From Bacillota bacterium (GTDB lineage: Bacteria; Bacillota; Sulfobacillia; RBS10-35; JAJYVN01): a stretch of DNA of 7,866 nt. Position 1 is the first letter of the stretch, and each line of letters starts with the position of its first letter. Location: assembly GCA_021791995.1 (NCBI GenBank), contig JAJYVN010000133.1:1-7866 (forward strand), given 5' to 3'. The translations under genes were made by a program, and so were the position numbers. This document shows, piece after piece, positions 5,536-7,866 of this stretch. Under the pieces are notes generated by a model. That model made no database searches, was not told the DNA's origin, and was given only the letters and a program-made list of their open reading frames with translations.

Positions 5536-6915
5536 ATGCGGCCGAACATCATCCTGATCCTCTGTGATGACCTTGGTTGGCGTGATCTTGGTTGTTACGG
5601 CAGCGCGTTCTACGAGACACCACGGCTGGATCGTCTTGCGACCGAAGGGATGCGGTTCACCGATGCGTATGCGGCGAGTCCGGTCTGTTCACCCACACGT
5701 GCCAGCATCCTCTGTGGCAAGTATCCAGCACGGATTGGGATCACCAACTACATTGGGGGACATGCCACCGGCCGGTTGATCGACGCTCCCTTCCTGGACC
5801 ATCTCCCGACGTCCGAGGTCAGTCTCGCTCGCGCCCTGCACGAAGGGGGCTACGCGACCTGGCATGTGGGGAAGTGGCATCTGGGTGGTTCGCCCTACAC
5901 ACCCCTTGCGCATGGCTTTGAGGTGAACATCGGGGGAGGCGCTTGGGGTCGTCCTCCCCGCAGCTACTTCGCGCCCTGGGGTATCGATACGCTGCCGGAG
6001 GGGGACCCAGGCGCCTACCTCACCGATCGCCTGACGGACCACGCGATAGATCTGATCCGCCAGCGTGATGGGCGGCCCTTCTTCCTGAATCTTTGCCACT
6101 ATGCGGTCCATACGCCCATCGAGGCGCCGGTGCCTCTCGTGGACAAATACCGTGCAAAGGCCCGTCGTCTGGGGCTCGACCGGCTGCCGGTGCTCGAGGC
6201 GGGAGAGTGTTTTCCGTGCAGCCACAAGAGGGCGCATCGTGTACAGCGGCGACGCTTGCAGTCCGATCCCACCTATGCGGCCATGATGGAAAACCTGGAC
6301 ACCAACGTGGGCCGTGTGTTGGATGCCCTGGAGGAGGAGGGCATCGCGGAGGACACGATCGTTGTCTTTACCTCGGACAACGGGGGGCTAGCGACGGCCG
6401 AGGGGTCCCCGACCTGCAACGCCCCGCTGGTGGAGGGCAAGGGCTGGATGTATGACGGGGGAGTGCGGGAACCGCTACTCGTCCGTTGGCCCGGCCGGGT
6501 GCGGTCGGGTGCGGTGTGCACGGAGCCGGTGATCAGTTGTGACTTCTATCCCACGTTTTTGGAGGCGGCAGGCCTTCCCTTACGCCCAGCGCAGCATACG
6601 GACGGGGTGAGCCTTTTGCCGCTTCTGCGCGCTTCGGGGTGCCTTGCCCGCGAAGCTATCTTCTGGCACTACCCCCATTATGGCAACCAGGGCGGGACGC
6701 CGGGAGCCGCCGTGCGCGTCGGCGACGCGAAGCTGATGCACTTTTTCGAGGACGAGCACCTGGAACTGTATGACCTGCGTCAGGACATCAGTCAGGCGCA
6801 CAACCTGGTGGAGACACAGCCGGAGCGCGCCTCGGTTCTGGATGAGATGCTGCGGTCCTGGCTCAAGGCAATCGGTGCCACGCTGCCCGGGATCAATCCG
6901 GACTGGGCAGAGTAA
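5536..6915 (+). CDS. Cys-type sulfatase (type I, formylglycine-dependent)
   Basis: This 459-residue hydrolase belongs to the type I sulfatase/alkaline phosphatase superfamily and should cleave sulfate esters, most likely from carbohydrates. The N-terminal metal ligands appear in ILCDDLGWRDLGCYG (Asp11, Asp12). The modification site is CSPTR with Cys51, which a maturase converts to formylglycine. HVGKWHLGG supplies Lys113 and His115, HTP His192, TSDNGG the metal ligands Asp281-Asn282, and EGKG Lys302. There is no signal peptide, so it is probably cytoplasmic and would act on imported sulfated oligosaccharides. Residues about 206-246 form an insert with CFPCSHKR and a very basic HRVQRRRLQSDP stretch before YAAMMENLD. 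In the signature the residue before the final Gly is Cys (ILCG), where Thr is usual. No formylglycine-generating enzyme or anaerobic sulfatase-maturase is in the window. The next feature downstream is a repeat-rich gap. Confidence 0.95.
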   Translation: MRPNIILILCDDLGWRDLGCYGSAFYETPRLDRLATEGMRFTDAYAASPVCSPTRASILCGKYPARIGITNYIGGHATGRLIDAPFLDHLPTSEVSLARALHEGGYATWHVGKWHLGGSPYTPLAHGFEVNIGGGAWGRPPRSYFAPWGIDTLPEGDPGAYLTDRLTDHAIDLIRQRDGRPFFLNLCHYAVHTPIEAPVPLVDKYRAKARRLGLDRLPVLEAGECFPCSHKRAHRVQRRRLQSDPTYAAMMENLDTNVGRVLDALEEEGIAEDTIVVFTSDNGGLATAEGSPTCNAPLVEGKGWMYDGGVREPLLVRWPGRVRSGAVCTEPVISCDFYPTFLEAAGLPLRPAQHTDGVSLLPLLRASGCLAREAIFWHYPHYGNQGGTPGAAVRVGDAKLMHFFEDEHLELYDLRQDISQAHNLVETQPERASVLDEMLRSWLKAIGATLPGINPDWAE

Positions 6916-6995
6916 CAGAAGGGATGTTTCGACTGTGATGTCAGCCGTTGCCCGATGTTCCTGGCACATCAAGACAAATGACGTTCGTGCCGCCC

Positions 6996-7016
6996 CAATC
7001 CGGCTTGCGCCGGTTG
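6996..7016 (-). repeat. Hairpin with GNRA tetraloop on the minus strand
   Basis: On the minus strand CCGGC and GCCGG pair around GCAA, and CAA/TTG extends the stem past a one-base bulge. GC stems closed by GNRA loops are frequent in structured RNAs but also occur by chance in GC-rich DNA. Confidence 0.4.
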
Positions 7017-7036
7017 CCCATGGTTCCTTCGCGCCT

Positions 7037-7078
7037 GTCGGGGTAGGAGCCGACCCCATACGCAGGAGTGAGGTCGGC
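7037..7078. repeat. Overlapping inverted repeats able to form alternative stems
   Basis: GCCGACC at 7049-7055 is complementary to GGTCGGC at 7072-7078 (7 bp, 16-base loop). Its part CCGAC at 7050-7054 is also complementary to GTCGG at 7037-7041 (5 bp, 8-base loop). The two stems cannot coexist, as in switch-like leaders, although no expression signal or downstream gene in the right position is apparent. Confidence 0.35.
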
Positions 7079-7163
7079 GGGCTATTGGGAGTCGCCCTAC
7101 GGCTCTCGCGGCAAGCCGCTTGCGCACTCACGACCGACCACGAACCAGCCTCACCACTGACCA

Positions 7164-7177
7164 GAGCCTCCCGGCTC
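7164..7177 (-). repeat. Second GNRA-capped hairpin on the minus strand
   Basis: Minus-strand GAGCC and GGCTC pair over 5 bp around GGGA, a GNRA-type loop. It lies about 150 bases from the other GNRA-capped stem in the same orientation. Confidence 0.35.
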
Positions 7178-7338
7178 GGATCGCACGGGCACTCGACCGC
7201 AGGGGCATCCGTCGTTCCCCTGGCGTTCGCCCCCACCATCTGTGGTGAGCACTCTCGGCTCGTGGCTGCGCTTGCCTTTCGGCCGCCTGCTTTTCCGAAT
7301 CGGTTGGGTAGTGAAAGACTCGCTGCCATTTCCGCTCT

Positions 7339-7362
7339 AGACCGAAGTTTGGTTGCATAGAG
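7339..7362 (-). mobile_element. Possible terminal region of the IS1634-type element
   Basis: The element's end is expected within roughly 100 bases after the transposase stop. The segment containing CCGAAGTTTGGTTGCATAG is a candidate for the terminal inverted repeat because of its position and lower GC content. The matching end lies outside the window, so neither the repeat nor a target-site duplication can be confirmed. Confidence 0.2.
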
Positions 7363-7398
7363 CGCGACAAGCCTTGCGGCCCAAGGGGTGCGGTTAAA

Positions 7399-7866
7399 TC
7401 AGGCCAGCTTATTCTGTCTACGGGATCGGAGGACGTCGGCGCCGACCAGCTTTAGCACCTCCGCCTGGAATGGTGTCGGTGTGGTGATAACGGTGAAGGC
7501 GGGCGCCTCAGGGCGGTTGGGGACGCGCATGGTGTTGGCGGCGATGGTGCTCAGGTTGGAGAGCAATGTCACGAAGCTGTGCACGGGCCAGCCATCGGCC
7601 GTCTGCTTGGTCAAGGCCTTGGCGCGCGCCTGCGGCGAACGAACGGCCGGGCTGACGGGGGAGTCGCCCAGGTGAGCGCCTGGGTACTCATCGTCGAAGA
7701 GGAACGGATGCCAGGCTTGCCGCAAATGCCATTCCACGTAGTACGCCAGCATGCACAGCAGGAAGTGGGCCCGGACCCTGTTCGGGGTCCAGTGGTGAAT
7801 CGGACGTACACGCAATTCCACGGACTTCATGGTGCGAAAGGCCCGTTCCACCCGGGAGAGGCGCTT
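7399..7866 (-). CDS. IS1634-family transposase, C-terminal part
   Basis: The minus-strand frame enters from the right edge (KRLSRVERAFRTMK...) and ends at TGA 7399-7401, leaving about 155 residues. The stretch RVERAFRTMKSVELRVRPIHH, followed by RVRAHFLLCMLAYYVEWHLRQAW and FDDEYPG, is characteristic of the C-terminal DDE domain of IS1634-type transposases (IS4 superfamily). The Glu of VERAF is the likely third catalytic acid. The protein continues outside the window, so the GTG at 7849-7851 is an internal Val and not a start. The element presumably inserted downstream of the sulfatase region. Whether it is intact cannot be judged here. Confidence 0.88.
   Translation of the reverse strand, partial: KRLSRVERAFRTMKSVELRVRPIHHWTPNRVRAHFLLCMLAYYVEWHLRQAWHPFLFDDEYPGAHLGDSPVSPAVRSPQARAKALTKQTADGWPVHSFVTLLSNLSTIAANTMRVPNRPEAPAFTVITTPTPFQAEVLKLVGADVLRSRRQNKLA

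Larger units (their letters stand above)
6916..7398. other. Gene-poor region rich in inverted repeats
   Basis: No frame here looks like a conserved protein; the frames crossing it are Arg/Ala/Ser-rich and extend antisense into the sulfatase. Hairpin-forming repeats cluster at 6996-7016, 7037-7078, 7108-7123 and 7164-7177. Read as minus-strand RNA, two of them are capped by GNRA tetraloops: CCGGC-GCAA-GCCGG and GAGCC-GGGA-GGCTC. GCCGACC (7049-7055) can pair with either GTCGG (7037-7041) or GGTCGGC (7072-7078), so two structures exclude each other. A 26-codon minus-strand frame (6941-7021) begins MGNRRKPDWGG after GAAGGA, but its reality is doubtful. The right part, up to 7398, probably includes the end of the adjacent insertion sequence. 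Confidence 0.4.

Noticed and set aside
4674..5552. 292-codon minus-strand open frame
   Set aside because: No ribosome binding site, chance-like composition and no recognisable domain; it also overlaps the secure sulfatase start region.
6941..7200. Group II intron fragment
   Set aside because: GNRA-capped stems suggested it, but there is no domain V hairpin, no recognisable intron boundary and no reverse transcriptase frame.
6580..7329. 249-codon minus-strand open frame
   Set aside because: Half of it is antisense to the sulfatase; the rest is Ala/Arg/Ser-rich with no motif, as expected of stop-poor GC-rich DNA.
1..7866. CRISPR array, tRNA or rRNA genes
   Set aside because: I saw no regularly spaced direct repeats and no tRNA- or rRNA-like conserved stretches on either strand.

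Overview
The window looks like accessory chromosome from a GC-rich endospore-forming bacterium of the Bacillota. The main evidence is an unmistakable alpha/beta-type small acid-soluble spore protein (SASP) at 993-1277. Base composition is high in G+C (roughly 60% by eye), and start sites carry strong GGAGG-type ribosome binding sites. The genus cannot be fixed from these genes. The window is bounded on the right by a truncated IS1634-type transposase and on the left by the last 16 codons of an unidentified gene.

Layout. 1-51: end of an unidentified plus-strand gene. 52-306: no gene, two hairpin-forming inverted repeats. 307-838 (minus): a DUF202/YidH-like three-helix membrane protein whose reading frame has no usable start codon. 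Directly upstream, one base out of frame, lies a small charged ORF with a good ribosome binding site. The two probably form one gene split at a 4-A run. 839-992: divergent intergenic region with a perfect 8-bp inverted repeat. 993-1277 (plus): SASP with two germination-protease-type motifs. 1358-2143 (plus): inositol-monophosphatase family enzyme. 2159-3160 (minus): zinc-dependent, probably NAD-dependent alcohol/polyol dehydrogenase, converging on the phosphatase with a 15-base gap. 3288-4472 (minus): secreted lipoprotein with a DUF4185-like beta-propeller, about 0.1 kb upstream of the dehydrogenase and perhaps co-transcribed with it. 4473-5535: about 1.06 kb with no convincing gene. 5536-6915 (plus): Cys-type sulfatase. 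6916-7398: gene-poor stretch rich in inverted repeats, two of which would form GNRA-capped hairpins in a minus-strand RNA. 7399-7866 (minus): C-terminal part of an IS1634-family transposase running off the window.

The phosphatase, dehydrogenase, propeller lipoprotein and sulfatase are each compatible with handling modified sugars or polyols. This is inference from family membership and proximity; no transporter, regulator or sulfatase-maturation enzyme is present to tie them together. I see no complete new defence or mobile system. The points most worth a second look are the split DUF202 gene, the double-motif SASP with the inverted repeat upstream, and the structured region at 6916-7398.
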